A stretch of DNA of 64,000 bases from Aegilops tauschii subsp. strangulata (GCF_002575655.3 NC_053040.3:350677267-350741266); one strand, 5' to 3'; counted from the first letter of the stretch, positions 44,955 through 56,412 are shown. The notes: a model not told the origin generated them from the letters alone. Translations and numbers: made by a program.

Positions 44955-45272
44955 CTTGGTTAACTGTTTGCTTTTATCAACTATACCACACACGATTTGA
45001 TGAAGAAAACTGTGTGGCGTTGGGCTATCCATCGCAAGCACTTTTACTGCTAGAACCATTTGCAAAGGTCCATGACACATTTAGCAGGTTTATTAGTTTA
45101 CAATTAATAATTCCAGTATTACGCAAATTCACATTTCATATCGAACAACTATTTGCCAATTTCATATCAGGCACATAAATGTATTATAACATCACAGTAC
45201 GGTAGCTACATGAAAACAACACAGTACAACATAGAGCTAGTTCAACTTCACAAGAACAATATATTCATTTCC

Positions 45273-46667
45273 CTAATCGAGATCATCCAGGCTTGTCTTA
45301 TCCGCCTCTGCTTTCAGTTTAGTAAGAACCCGCTTTGCACGGGCCAACTGGGAAAGTGCCTCCTCCTTCGCCAACACCATCTTAGCAAAGTCTGATTTTA
45401 AAAATCTGAGCTCATTCTCCACCTTCAACTTTTTATCCCGCATCTTGAAATATGCTTCAGCGTTGACAAGACTTTCTCTAAGCCTACGTGTGTACTCTTC
45501 CTCATACATGCTCCAGAGCTTCGTTAGGCACATCTTCAAAGACTGTGGCCACTCTTGATCAACCCGCTCCAAGTAAGAACACTTTCGTTTATTCTATAAT
45601 ATTTAAAACTAGACCAGTAACAATTGTAGGGGAAATGGGTTTATAGCAACATAGAAAATCACCAATGCTTATTTTGAAAAACTGAAGAAACATGTTAATT
45701 ATGACATATCTTCTCAAAAAGATCAATGTGCAAATGAAATAATTGGTACTGAGACAACAACCAAATTCTGGAACATCAGAAGCTATAATTAACTACAACG
45801 ATGCTACAAGTTCTTACTCATGTACAATAAATAACAAATTGAACATTTTATGAGGAAGGTAAATATAACTGCAACAGCATAGCGACAGTGTTTGGATGAC
45901 AGCAAATTGATACTAACAAGTGTGTACATGCACAAATTTAGTAACATAGAACTAATAGCACTAAGGCCGTCCACTATGTATGCTAAAACTGGGGTAAAGA
46001 CAACTGTTGCTACATCTCGCATCGGTGCCCTGCACTGGCGAGCCGATGCAGCGGAAAAAAATCAGGGACCCGGACTCCAGAGCACATAGTTGCTCTGATG
46101 CCCAGTTCCTTCGTGCCATAAAGATTTAGTATTTTACAGCTTGGCTGCTCGGATGTGTGGACCAAAGTTGGCTGCACAAACTGCTGAAGCGGTGCCAAAT
46201 AATTTTCTAATGGCACCGCTGATGAGATGGCAACAATTTAAGATACTAGGTACAAACTGTGACACTGTCTTAGGATGTGTTTGGTTGAAGGTGTGGTATG
46301 AATGGGTTGGGACCGTGACAGTGTCTGAATCACATCTAACAAATGATTTGTAACAACAAAAGAGGGTCTAACCTTCTCTGCACATGCCAGAAACTTCCTC
46401 CCACTGTCCACAGAATCAAATGCAACTAGCTTCACGCATGGAGATTGATGGTGACAACGAGCAGATAGATCTTCAGCCACCCCGCTCCATTCGTTGCCAC
46501 TGATGGTCCTACAGAGCTACAAGAGGAAGAAATGACTCAAATCGACCGTCGGGTAAAAACCATTCATTCCAAGTCATAGCCCGAGAGAGAGAAGAGAGGC
46601 ATACCCGGGTGGTGAAGGAGTAGTCGCCGGAGGAGGAACTGCTGGAGAGGTCTTTGAAGAAGACCAT
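45273..46667 (-). CDS. GRF-type zinc-finger plus coiled-coil protein, outer CACTA cargo
   Basis: Three exons: 46667-46605 (MVFFKDLSSSSSSGDYSFTTR), 46516-46373 and 45566-45273, with GT-AG borders; about 167 residues. Exon 2 carries RCHHQSPCVKLV and VDSGRKFLACAEK. This fits the first half of a GRF zinc finger (C-x-H...GRxFxxC), a module found in topoisomerase III, APE2/NEIL3 and many plant proteins and known to bind single-stranded DNA. The usual last Cys and W-D segment is not evident. Exon 3 starts RVDQEWPQSL and may retain only the end of it. Exon 3 is otherwise a charged coiled coil (MYEEEYTRRLRESLVNAEAY, then VENELRFLKSDFAKMV). The acceptor of exon 3 (GGAG|CGG) is weak. A decayed exon in the 806-bp second intron is possible, in which case this is a pseudogene. 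Confidence 0.5.
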
Positions 46668-46854
46668 GGCAACCTCGGCGGTAGGATGCGAGACGGCGAG
46701 AGCGAGGAAGCGGCTATAGCTTAGCAAGGAAGGAAGGAAGTAGGAATCAGGGGAAATGTGACTTGTGGTCGGGGAGAAAAGGGGGTGGGGAAGGGGAGCG
46801 GGGTAGATATTTTGGCGAAAGGCCAAAATTTTGGAAATGTGGAGGGAAACTTTG

Positions 46855-47092
46855 CGCGCGGTGCCGCCGGACCATTCACTTTGAACAATTGTGTGCATCG
46901 CAAACGATTCTTCTGCTTTACGCGCATGGGATGAGTTTGATAATTCAAATTTTAGACTCAAGGCATGGGCACATTCACTTTGAACGCGCGCGGTGCCGCC
47001 GGACCATTCACTTTGAACGATTGTGTGCATTGCAAAGGATTCTTCTGGTTTACACACATGGGATGAGTTTTATAATTCAAATTTTGGTGGAA
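46855..47092. repeat. ~130-bp tandem duplication
   Basis: GCGCGCGGTGCCGCCGGACC with ATTCACTTTGAAC, TTGTGTGCAT and ATGGGATGAGTTT recurs at about 46854 and 46985, with small indels. It lies upstream of the zinc-finger gene and may be its promoter region. Confidence 0.8.
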
Positions 47093-47193
47093 ATTTCCTC
47101 GGGTACGTCATTGCATAATTTAACATCGCTTGCTAATTTGGGAACATAAAAGAGCGTACAGCAGACATACCACACTTACTGAATCGAGCAATT

Positions 47194-47987
47194 TTAGTAA
47201 TTACACAGAGCCAGTTGACCTAAACATTGCTCTAACAAAAGACCAGCATTAAAAACAAAGCCTAAGTACGCATAATTAAAAATCCACCGCCGCGCTGGCC
47301 TATGCATCGCCGGTGTGAGATGAGACATCGATGACTTGTCCTGGCGACATGCCGCCGTTGGTGGACTCCGCGTCCCCCTGCTGAAGTCGACCGCGTCCTC
47401 GTCCTTGGCGCCGGCCTCAAGGTTGTAGTACTCATAGTAGTGGCTGCGCCAGAGCTCGCGTTGGTACTCCACCGTCGATTCCTCAACGGACGGACTCTTC
47501 TCTACCTCAACCTCAGCCACGCGCAACTCCTCCTCCCGGCGCTCCTCGATCTCCGCCACCTCCTGCATCTCCAGCTCCCGCTCGACGACCTCATGATGAA
47601 GCAGGCGCTCCATGGCCACCGCCACCTTTTTAGACGTGGGTTGCATGCTGGAGTCCGAGGTGGCCTGGAATATCTTGGCGTGTGCATCCTCGATCTTGGC
47701 GTGGATGGCCTCGACCCGGGCCAGGGCGACATCAGCGGCACGACGGCAGCTCGAGCGCTCTCGGCGTTTACAGCCGCCGTCGCAGGAGCAGCTGCAGCCG
47801 TCTCGGCTGCTGCAGCTGCCCTGTCGGCTGCTGCAGACGCCCTCTCGGTGGAAGCGGCCACGCTCAATATGGATGCGGCGACACTCTCAGCGTAGGCGGC
47901 CGCACTCTCGGCGCAGGTGGCGGCGCTCGGGGGGGGGGGGGACGCGGCCATCGTACGGGCCTTCACGAAGCATTTCCACGGCGTCAT
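47194..47987 (-). pseudogene. Ala-rich coiled-coil protein, frameshifted, outer CACTA cargo
   Basis: An ATG at 47987 starts MTPWKCFVKARTMAAS, followed by a long Ala/Glu/Ser helix (heptad-like AAAYAESVAASILSVAAS, then AAADRAAAAAETAAAA). A G-run at 47930-47940 is a likely slippage site. A one-base shift near 47745 moves the sense frame to ADVALARVEAIHAKIEDAHAKI. That frame runs on through a Glu-rich coil (EVVERELEMQEVAEIEERRE) to the stop at 47194. I do not recognise the family. The coiled-coil style recalls the other cargo genes of this element. Confidence 0.45.
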
Positions 47988-48143
47988 CTTTGCAAGAAGG
48001 GGGTGCGAGAATGGGGATATGGATTCGTGGATTCGAGGGTTGCCGGCACTAGAGCAGACGAGCCGACGAAGCTTAAGGAGGGAGACTTAAATAGACCCAG
48101 ATATTTTCATCGCGAACGGTTCCTAGAAAAGAACCGTGTGTGA

Positions 48144-50440
48144 TGTTGTAGATATTTTTTATTAGCTGTGAAAGACGAATTTGGAATAAAGTGCCAACGG
48201 ATGGTGTTTTAAATGAACGAGAAATTTTGTAGTACTAATACAATTGTCATGTCAAATTTTGGAAAATTTCACGGGTCATTTGTCCTTCTAAGACATTTAA
48301 GTGATTTTCTAGCCATTTAATGACCGTAATTGAAATTTGAACTACATGTACATGCAACAGCTAACCATAATGGTTTTGAAAACTCATATTTCGTGTACTT
48401 GTAAGCGATTTAATTCCATGTGCAGTAAATTGGAAGGAATTTTCAAACATATTGTTTTAACGGCTATGACACAATTAAGCATGGAGTGACATGGCATTTT
48501 AATTCCAAAAAATAAAAAAAATAGAAACACATGGAACCTTGGTTGATGTAATGTCATGCCACCAAGATGATGTGGTAAAAAATTGGCATGTTTGACCAAA
48601 GTTTGGACACGCACCCCTCACAAACCGGAGCAACTCACTAGAAGGCTCGTGGTTCCGAGAGGGAATAATGCATGTTTGATGAGGAACGGGAGATAGCTTC
48701 CTCTTACGGCCTTTAATTTTTTTCTACGTCTAACATGCACCACTACAACTGTAATGTGAAATTTTTGAAAATTCTAGGGGTCATTTGACCTTTTAAAGAC
48801 ATTTAAGTGATTTTCTAACCATTTAATGACCGTAATTCAAATTTGAACTACATCTACATGCAACGCCTAACCAAAACGGTTTAAAAAATCATATTTGTGT
48901 ACTTGTGTGCGAGTTAATTCCATGTGCAGTAAACTAGAAGGAATTTTCAAACATATTGGTTTCACGACATGGACGCATATGCATGAATACGTATGCATGG
49001 AGTGGCATGGCATTTTAATTCCAAAAAAAATCAGAAACACATGAAACCTTGGTTGATGTAATGTCATGCCACCAAGATGATATGGTAAAGAAATTGGCAT
49101 GTTTGACGAAAGCTTGGACACACACCCCTCACAAACCGGAGCAACTCGCTAGAAGGTTCGTGGTTCCGAGATGGAACAATGCATGTTTGATGACGAACGG
49201 GAGATAGCTTCCTCTTACGGCCTTCAAATTTTTTCCTACGTTTAACGTGCAACTGTCATGTGAAAATTTGGTAAATTTCAGGGGTCATTTGACCTTCTAA
49301 AGACATTTAAGTGATTTTCTAACCATTTAATGACCGTAATTCAAATTTGAACTACATCTACATGCAACACCTAACCAAAACGGTTTGAAAAATCATATAT
49401 GTGTACTTGTGTGCGAGTTAATTCCATGTGCAGTAAATTAGACGGAATTTTCAAACATATTGGTCTCACGACATGGACACATGCATACGTATGCATGGAG
49501 TGACATAGCATTTTAATTCAAAAAAATAGAAAAATGATCAGAAACACATGAAACCTTGGTTGATGTAATGTCATGCCACCAAGATGATGTGGTAAAGAAA
49601 TTGGCATGTTTGACGAACGTTTGGACACACACCTCTCACAAGCCGGAGCAACTCGCTAGAAGGTTCGTGGTTCCCAGAGGGAACAATGCATGTTTGATGA
49701 CGAACAGGAGATAGCTTCCTCTTACGGCCTTCAATTTTTTCCTACATTTAACATGCACTAATACAACCGTCATGTGAAAATTTGGTAAATTTCAGGGGTC
49801 ATTTGACCTTTTAAAGACATTTAAGTGATTTTCTAACCATTTAATGACCGTAATTCAAATTTGAACTACATCTACATGCAACACCTAACCATAACGGTTT
49901 GAAAAATCATATTTTTGTGTACTTGTGTGCGAGTTAATTCCATGTGCAGTAAATTAGAAGGAATTTTCAAACATATTGGTGTCAAGGCATGGGCACATGC
50001 ATGGAGTGCATGCCATGGCATTTTAATTCCAGAAAATTAAAAAATGATCGGAAAAACATGAAACCTTGTTTGATTTAATGTCATGCCACCAAGATGATGT
50101 GGTAAAGAAATTGGCATGTTTGACGAACGTTTGGACACACACCCCTCACAAACTGGAGCAACTCGCTAGAAGGTTCGTGGTTCCGAGAGGGAACAACGCA
50201 TGCTTGATGACGAACGGGAGATAGCTTCCTCTTACGGCCCTAAAAAATTTTCCTACGTTTAACGTGCAACTGTCATGTGAAAATTTGGTAAATTTCAGGG
50301 GTCATTTGACCTTCTAAAGAAATTTAAGTGATTTTCTAACCATTTAATGACCGTAATTCAAATTTGAACTACATCTACATGCAACACCTAACCAAAACGG
50401 TTTGAAAAATCATATTTTGTGTACTTGTGTGCGAGTTAAA
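48144..50440. repeat. 505-bp tandem satellite, about 4.4 copies
   Basis: The landmark CATTTAATGACCGTAATT(C/G)AAATTTG recurs at about 48315, 48821, 49325, 49839 and 50342, i.e. periods of 506, 504, 514 and 503 bp. Copies 2-5 are closer to each other than to copy 1. There is no ORF in the unit. It lies inside the outer CACTA. Confidence 0.92.
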
Positions 50441-50776
50441 AAATCATCAGACGATGTAAATATCTGGTGTTCAAAAAAGAAAATGTAAAGATCTGGCAAG
50501 ACAACCGGCCCCCACACAATTGGCACTCTATCTCGCGGCTCGAGGTTTGGTAGGTGATTGGTGGGGATCATTAATCAGACACGGTTCTGTATTGGAAACC
50601 GTCAGCTATTATGTTCACACACGGATTTGCTGCAGGAATTGTGTGTAATTCAAACTACATTACTCGTAAATTCCGGCGACCGGTATGTGTACTGTCCCCG
50701 TTGATCTAGATTCTGGCCGCCAATAAATACTACCTTGCTCACATCGTCCCGCCTGCATTCTCATCTACATCCTCCC

Positions 50777-50778
<2 letters not shown>

Positions 50779-50830
<52 letters not shown>
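50779..50830. repeat. (CT)n microsatellite in a putative 5' leader
   Basis: About 25 CT repeats end 10 bp before the ATG at 50841. CT tracts are common in plant 5' UTRs. Confidence 0.9.
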
Positions 50831-50834
<4 letters not shown>

Positions 50835-50840
50835 TCTGCC

Positions 50841-51449
50841 ATGGTGCCGCCGGTCTGCCCACGCGCCGACGAGGAGTCGCCGCCCCTCGAGGACGCTCAC
50901 TCGATTAGCAGCGACGAGGACCCCTACGCGCCGCCTGAAGAGGTTGCGCCGGACGCCCCAACTTTGGACTGGTTTTGGGGCCAGTACAATCTTTGTCTGT
51001 GGAAGTCGCTGCCGCCGGCTGAGAAAGCCAGGCAAGTGGCGTTCAAGAAGGAGATGGCGGAGGAGGAAGCCAGGTACCAGGCGGCCTGTGAAGCCCGTGA
51101 TGCCGCCTGGAAAAAGGAGGTGGCGGAGCTTTGGGGGCGGGCGCGTCGTCGTGCCAAGGAGGTGTACGAAGACGGGTACTTCGGGAGGAAGGTCATAGGC
51201 GCTGGGCGCCTCGTCGCTGCGTGGAGGTGGGCCGATAAGCTCCAGTGTGCCACCGACGAGGAGCTCCGGTGGGCGCCCAACGAAATGGCAAGATTGGCCG
51301 CGCGTGTCCGCCAGCAAGAGGCAGATCGGTACGTCAAGCGCTGCGTGGCAGAGGAGTCGGAGTACTGCCTCCGCACTGGGAAGACGCCGCGCACCAGGGA
51401 GCTGCTGGTGAGGGGCTGCCGGAATACTGGACCCATGAGGGATTATTAG
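50841..51449 (+). CDS. Intact 202-residue charged helical protein, outer CACTA cargo, unknown function
   Basis: A single open frame from ATG 50841 (GCCATGGTG, a good initiation context) to TAG. The acidic N-terminus is DEESPPLEDAHSISSDEDPY. A Trp-rich linker (LDWFWGQYNLCLWKSLPP) follows, then Ala/Glu/Arg helix (KKEMAEEEARYQAACEARDA, then RARRRAKEVYED) and a Cys-containing basic tail (RELLVRGCRNTG). A TATA-like AATAAATA lies about 120 bp upstream and a CT-rich leader precedes the start. I do not recognise a domain. It is the only cargo ORF in the outer element without a visible lesion. It might be a captured host gene, an element-encoded DNA-binding accessory protein, or a chance survivor. Confidence 0.5.
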   Translation: MVPPVCPRADEESPPLEDAHSISSDEDPYAPPEEVAPDAPTLDWFWGQYNLCLWKSLPPAEKARQVAFKKEMAEEEARYQAACEARDAAWKKEVAELWGRARRRAKEVYEDGYFGRKVIGAGRLVAAWRWADKLQCATDEELRWAPNEMARLAARVRQQEADRYVKRCVAEESEYCLRTGKTPRTRELLVRGCRNTGPMRDY

Positions 51450-51522
51450 TTTTAGTATTGTTCGTTTTCAATTTTATGCATTGTACCTAGTAGTTAAGTA
51501 TCATCACGTATATGTGATAAAA

Positions 51523-51547
51523 TTATATATATATATATATATATATT
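51523..51547. repeat. (TA)n microsatellite
   Basis: Run of about 12 TA repeats in the 3' flank of the 202-residue ORF. Confidence 0.9.
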
Positions 51548-51839
51548 CTATGACGATCTAATGAACAATTAATATATACATATTATGAATTCCATTTTCT
51601 ATCTGTTTTTGTATACTAATTTGAATCGAGTTGTTATCATCCACATATATAGAATGGAAAGCGTATATACACACATTGAAACAAAACATATTAGAATGGA
51701 AAACAATATACACACATTGAAATGACTTTTTAAAATAAAACGCGTCCATGAGACCATGACCAGCAGCCCTTGCCTAGGGTAGCTCTTGGCTCTGCCTGAA
51801 CTCGTGCAGGCGTTCGTCCAAGTGGTCAACACGCTCGCG

Positions 51840-52517
51840 TTACATCTGGAGCGCCATCTCGAGCTCCAAGTTGGCTATTTCATCGAAGATCACCAGCTCA
51901 AGGATGCGACGGCCATGTTCCTCTACTGCGCCCAGGTGGACACCTGGGCCAAGGAGGCGGTCGAGCCTATGGACAAGCGCGTTGGCATCCAGCGGGCCTC
52001 GGACAAGGCAAACGGTGCAGCGAGCGTCCGGTGCAAGTACGGCGCGGCCGACCTCTGGTGCAAGTATGGCGCTGAGGGCCTCTGCCCACTCCTGGCGAGG
52101 AATGGGGGTAATGACGGGACGTGTACCCAGCTGCGACGCTGTGTCAACAGCAGGCATGCGCCGATGGATCCTCTCTTGCTGTGCATTGCGCCGCGCCTCT
52201 CGCTCTGTGTCGCTCCAACGGTCTCGCCGTACGGCAAGCCGCAGCCTATCAGCGCGGACGTGCCTAGCTTGCTCTGCGACGCGCCATCAATCATGTTGTG
52301 CGGCGAGCTGTAGCTTGTCGGCGCTGACATGCCTATCTTGATCCGCGGCGCTCAAGCGCCATGCACCAAAGGTCTGCTCAACCCTGGCGATGACGCGCAT
52401 CACAGCGTCGCCCATCGCGTTGCCGGGGAGCGCCTCGGCCTCGACGGGCCATGGTGCCTGCTCGTTTTCCTCGTCGACGAGGTTGATGGCAGAGGCGACG
52501 CTTTGGTGGGTTGGCAT
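51840..52517 (-). pseudogene. Arg/Gln-rich helical protein, one in-frame TGA, outer CACTA cargo
   Basis: An ATG at 52517 opens a frame that runs to the TAG at 51840, with a single internal TGA at about 52287. Around the stop, two repeats of about 18 residues share the form (A/V)(S/R)ADKLQLAAQHD-WRV and VRADRLRLAVRRDRW. The second copy has Arg where the stop falls, so a CGA-to-TGA change is likely. Without the stop it would be 225 residues with an acidic N-terminus and amphipathic helices. I recognise no family. Confidence 0.45.
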
Positions 52518-52719
52518 GCTTGGAAAAGGTGGATGTGCTATAGGCTGCGCTTGTCGCCTCCGTGTGTCGCACGCCCCCTATGCGCAATATAGCAGGGTGG
52601 CGGGAAACAGGTGAGGAAATGGCGGGAAACGGTGGCGTGTTCATAAAACGCCATCAATTAATGGAAACTTAGCATCGAGCTAGCACAAGAAGTAGATGAT
52701 GATCAGATGAACACGGACC

Positions 52720-53684
52720 ACACTAGGAAACCCGTCGGTGATGAATTCATCAATCCCAAATGGTTGAATACTAGCAAGCATTTGCCCACAACACACACGG
52801 CCTATTCCATCACAAATAGGTCAGATGGATCAACTATATGCCACGTATCGCACATTGTCAAAAAGTAATGCAGTAGACCTTCTTTAACATTTGTTAAAAC
52901 AAAAACAAGGACCTCAAGGTTATATTAGCTGATGGGATGGGTCATTTCGGTCAAATGACCCATCCCATCAGCTAATTTAAGATCGACACAACTTCCCATC
53001 CAGTCACCCATCCGATGGCTGCTCCAGCCTGAGCACACTTAACTTGATAGTTTTCTTACATGAGCTACTGGTGGAACAACTAGTCCTTGCTGATAGAAAT
53101 GCCTCTTTGCATCCTTATGGCGTATCCGGATGACCGCCCGTCCCACAATGGCCAATGTATGTTGTGTAGACAGAGCATATCACATACGTCTTATTAGAAG
53201 CAATTGTCTGTGTTATTATCGGTCTTCGCACACATTTCTGATTACAGACCTGTTTGCCGCGTATCACACACATCTTGTTATATTGAACCGTTTCTGTTCT
53301 CTTGCCTAATCACAAACAGTTCATCCGAGTGAACCGTATGCTGTACATTGCACACACCTTGATCGGGCTGACCGTTTCTTTTGTGTTGCCTAATCACAAA
53401 CAGTTCATCCGGGTGAACCGTATGTTGTACATCGCACACACCTTCATCTGGCTGCCCGTTTTTTTGTTCCTCCTCATCGCAAACAGTTAATTGAGCTGAA
53501 CCGTATGCCCTACATCGCACAAGCAACTAAAATCTGGACCGTGGTTGATGCATCCTCCATCGCAAATGTTTTGCACCTTTTTTGACGGTTATTTTACACC
53601 ACCGTTTGTGATTATGGCATCGCACACAGTTTCGTCAAAGGGTCTCTGATCGTAGTGTCGCGTTAGCAGCATCCTGCAGTAGTG
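52720..53684. repeat. Right subterminal repeat region of the outer CACTA
   Basis: Many copies of CGCACAC, CATCGCAAA and TGAACCGTATGY. A 77-bp duplication (TCACAAACAGTTCATCCG, ACCGTATG, TGTACAT, GCACACACCTT) lies at about 53309 and 53394. The region ends ATCCTGCAGTAGTG at 53684, followed by GTA. Confidence 0.75.
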
Positions 53685-53687
53685 GTA

Positions 53688-55051
53688 ATGCAGTGTCTAC
53701 CGGATTAGTTGCTTAGTTTAATTTCAGGGGTGCTTAGTTTTATTTGGGTGTGTTGTGCTGAGCCCCCAACAGAACTATGTTATGTCCCTTCTCGTTACTT
53801 TAACTCTTCAGTACGTACATACTAGTATTTCTTACAGTTCATCTTTTAGTTGGTATAGTACTACCACTCGTTTCTTCACATTATATACGTACAATATATA
53901 TGGCCAACATCATATAGCCAGCAGTTTAGTTGTCAAAGAATTTCAGGGTGCTTAGTTTTATTTGAGGGGTGTGTTGTGCTGGACACCATTATTGTGACTC
54001 AAATCTCTTTTGCCATGTTATAATGACATAAATACATATGGACCAACATGCCAACTCTCCCTCTATCTCACTACAGTACAATAAAGTGTGGGGCCTACTT
54101 TGATCCCAACAATGTTCTTATTTTCCTGTAAAATTATTCGCTTGGTTACTCCTGACAAGCGGGGTCACACTTATCATTGTGAGAATCGTCTTATTTTTGT
54201 CATATAACATGGTCAACGGGTTTGACGTGAAAATAACAATGTCTAATGGCATTTTTGAGCAAACATCTAACGGAACGATGGCATTTTTGAGATATCTAAT
54301 TGCATTTTTGAGCAAGCATCTCACGGATTGATGGCATTTTTGAGTAGTTGTAACTTCTAATGGCAAAAATGAGTCGTGATACACAACTAGTGGCATAAAT
54401 AATAAGAACCCAAGAATTAATAGGTATGCTAATTTCTTTAATAGAATCTAGCACCCCATTTAAGCACATACTAGCTTTTTAATAGTACTATATGCATAAT
54501 TTGGCGATGAGCGCTCTCTGTATGTACCACCTTTTTCTTTAATTTCATCTTGTTAGTTTTGCTCCATGGCGCAATCCATCGATACTACTACTGTACAAAA
54601 GTATACATTTTTTAAAAGGCTAGAGGGCGGGGTAGTCTCGCTTGGTCGGTTTCATGAGAGGGGAGGGCCTTTGTGATTTGACGGCTCATTACTGCTGGAA
54701 GGCGGGGCCTTGTGATTTGACTGCTCGTATAAATGTTGCCGACGACCTGAGGAGGAGCAAAGAACCATGCAGTATACTCAAGTTTTCCACTGGAGTACTA
54801 GTACGGCGGAGGAGCACGGAACACGGCAGCCCAGTGCCATATGGCGATAAAAAATGATCTAATTTGCTAGTCATCGATCCCACGGTGCCGCTCATCGTTA
54901 GCATTGTTCTATTCATTCCTTGCAGAGAATGTGACACGTGCGGTGAAACACCCGAAGCAAAAGAAGAAACACAGGAGCAAAAGAAGAAGGAAGATTATCA
55001 CCCCCAAAAAAGAAGGAAGACGCACACACAAGTTTGGGGCGTTGCTCTCTA
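53688..55051. other. Right flank of the outer CACTA, repeat-derived, no supported gene
   Basis: The first part should be the continuation of the exonuclease 3' flank. AATTTCAGGGGTGCTTAGTTTTATTTGGGTGTGTTGTGCTG-type sequence occurs twice (about 53722 and 53940). A GATGGCATTTTTGAG motif repeats four times around 54246-54345. The segment 54557-54722 resembles 23716-23926. Confidence 0.4.
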
Positions 55052-55814
55052 CTACATGAAGGGTTGCTGGCCATGGAGTCGTAACTGCTTCTTCATTGCC
55101 TCCACGCCCTCCATCTCCTTGCGCATCTCCTCCACCATCTTCTTCATTCTGTCCATGACGCGGGATTTCTCAACGCGAGCCTTCATCATCTGTTCCATGG
55201 TCGCATTACGTACCTTGACAGCAGCCGGGTGCTGGATGCGGAGCTTCGCCAACTCCTCCTTCTGTTCCATGACGAGGGCTTGCAGCATCTTCATTGAGGA
55301 ACTACTCTTCTCATGCAGCTTCTTCCAGCCGGCGTTCTCCTCCTTCAGCAGGTTGAGCTCGTGGCAGAGCTTCGCCTTGTCCCCATGAAGTTGCAGGATT
55401 TCGCCGGTCGCCTTCTTATCTGAGGCAATGCTCTTCTTCAGCAGCATCACCATGCTGGCGGTCAACACCCCTGCTCATTGAGCTCAGCGGGCATGTCGTC
55501 GAGGCTCTCCTTCAGTAGCTCCACCAAGCCGTCGATGAACTCCTCGTGCTTATTGAGCTGATCGGGCATGTCGTCGAGGGATAACGACTCCAATGCAGCT
55601 AGCTCGGCATGTTCGCCTCCATGGCTAGGGCACTCCTGGGAGCCCTCACCTCCGTGGCTAGGGTGCTCCTGGGAGCACTCGCCTCCGCGGCTAGGGCGCT
55701 CCTGGGAGCCCTCTCCTGTCTCTGCCAGGCGGCGAGCCCTCTTTTTTTCACGGCCTTGGTTGCCGCTCCCTTGTTACGAGTAGTTCTTGACCTAGAGCTC
55801 TACACATCGGCCAT
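55052..55814 (-). pseudogene. Coiled-coil protein with 13-residue repeats, several lesions
   Basis: An ATG at 55814 (MADV) is followed at once by TAG. The sense frame goes on as a basic segment, shifts in an A7 run near 55743, then enters three repeats of GSQE(R/H/C)PS(R/H)GGE. After these comes an acidic helix (SLDDMPDQLNKHEEFIDGLV). A second shift in a G-run near 55475 leads into a long coiled coil (ELNLLKEENAGWKKLHEKSS, then EQKEELAKLRIQH and RMKKMVEEMRKEM) ending at 55052. About 250 residues in all. The family is unknown, and the style matches the helical cargo genes nearby. Confidence 0.45.
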
Positions 55815-56412
55815 GGCAAGGACGGACGAACAAGAAAGACTTATGAGGAAGAAGAGGTAGAGTGATTTTCGGCTAGGTACTAGTTCCCCTTTTTATAACC
55901 TAGTACTAGCACTAGTACTAAAACCTGCATAGTGGGAACATGTTCATGTTTGATATGTACTAGGTGTGAGCAGGTTTGCACTTAATTACACTATACACTT
56001 TGGAATGTGATGGGAACAATCTAAAGATTAATTGATGGTTTTGGTTTCAAGGCCCGAAACGGCTCCCGATGAGTTTCCTGGAACACAAATTTCAAGTACT
56101 ACTACTCAAATACGGTCGCACAAGTCAGTGATGTAACTGGTCGTACATGCCAGACCAAGCCGATGTGTGTCGCGGGTGCGACCGACCGCCTATTGGTGCG
56201 ACTGATCGTAAATATTACGCGATGGAGACTTCTGGTTGTGGCTTCGGGTGATTGTCACGACCAAGCATTCAAAAACTAGTGATAAATCAATTACCATCTT
56301 TTTCCAAATGACCAAGTATTTTCACAAGAATACAATACATATAGATGGACTGATTGTCAGGGTTGCAAACCGCCATGGCACCGCAAGTTCACTGCAACAA
56401 CAATCGAGTAGG

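Larger units (their letters stand above)
34057..53684. mobile_element. Outer CACTA element, TSD GTA, cargo-rich, no TNP2 seen
   Basis: The left end is CACTGGTGCGCGTCGGTCC and the right end read in reverse is CACTACTGCAGGATGCTGC. Only about half of the first 19 bases agree, but both begin CACT. The flanks are GTA (34054-34056) and GTA (53685-53687), and both ends carry subterminal arrays with CCCACACGGT/ACCGT/TCGCACAC words. Removing the nested 10.4-kb CACTA leaves about 9.2 kb. That remainder holds a GRF-zinc-finger gene, an Ala-rich coiled-coil pseudogene, a 505-bp satellite, an intact 202-residue ORF and a Gln/Arg-rich pseudogene. Without a transposase it should be non-autonomous. The right-end TIR divergence is the main doubt. 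Confidence 0.65.

Noticed and set aside
48144..50440. Direct repeats considered as a CRISPR-like array
   Set aside because: Plant nuclear DNA, 505-bp unit with no spacer structure; it is a tandem satellite.
5075..53684. Pairing the CACTA left end at 5075 with the right end at 53684
   Set aside because: The flanks differ (CAT versus GTA). The left end at 34057 has the matching GTA flank.
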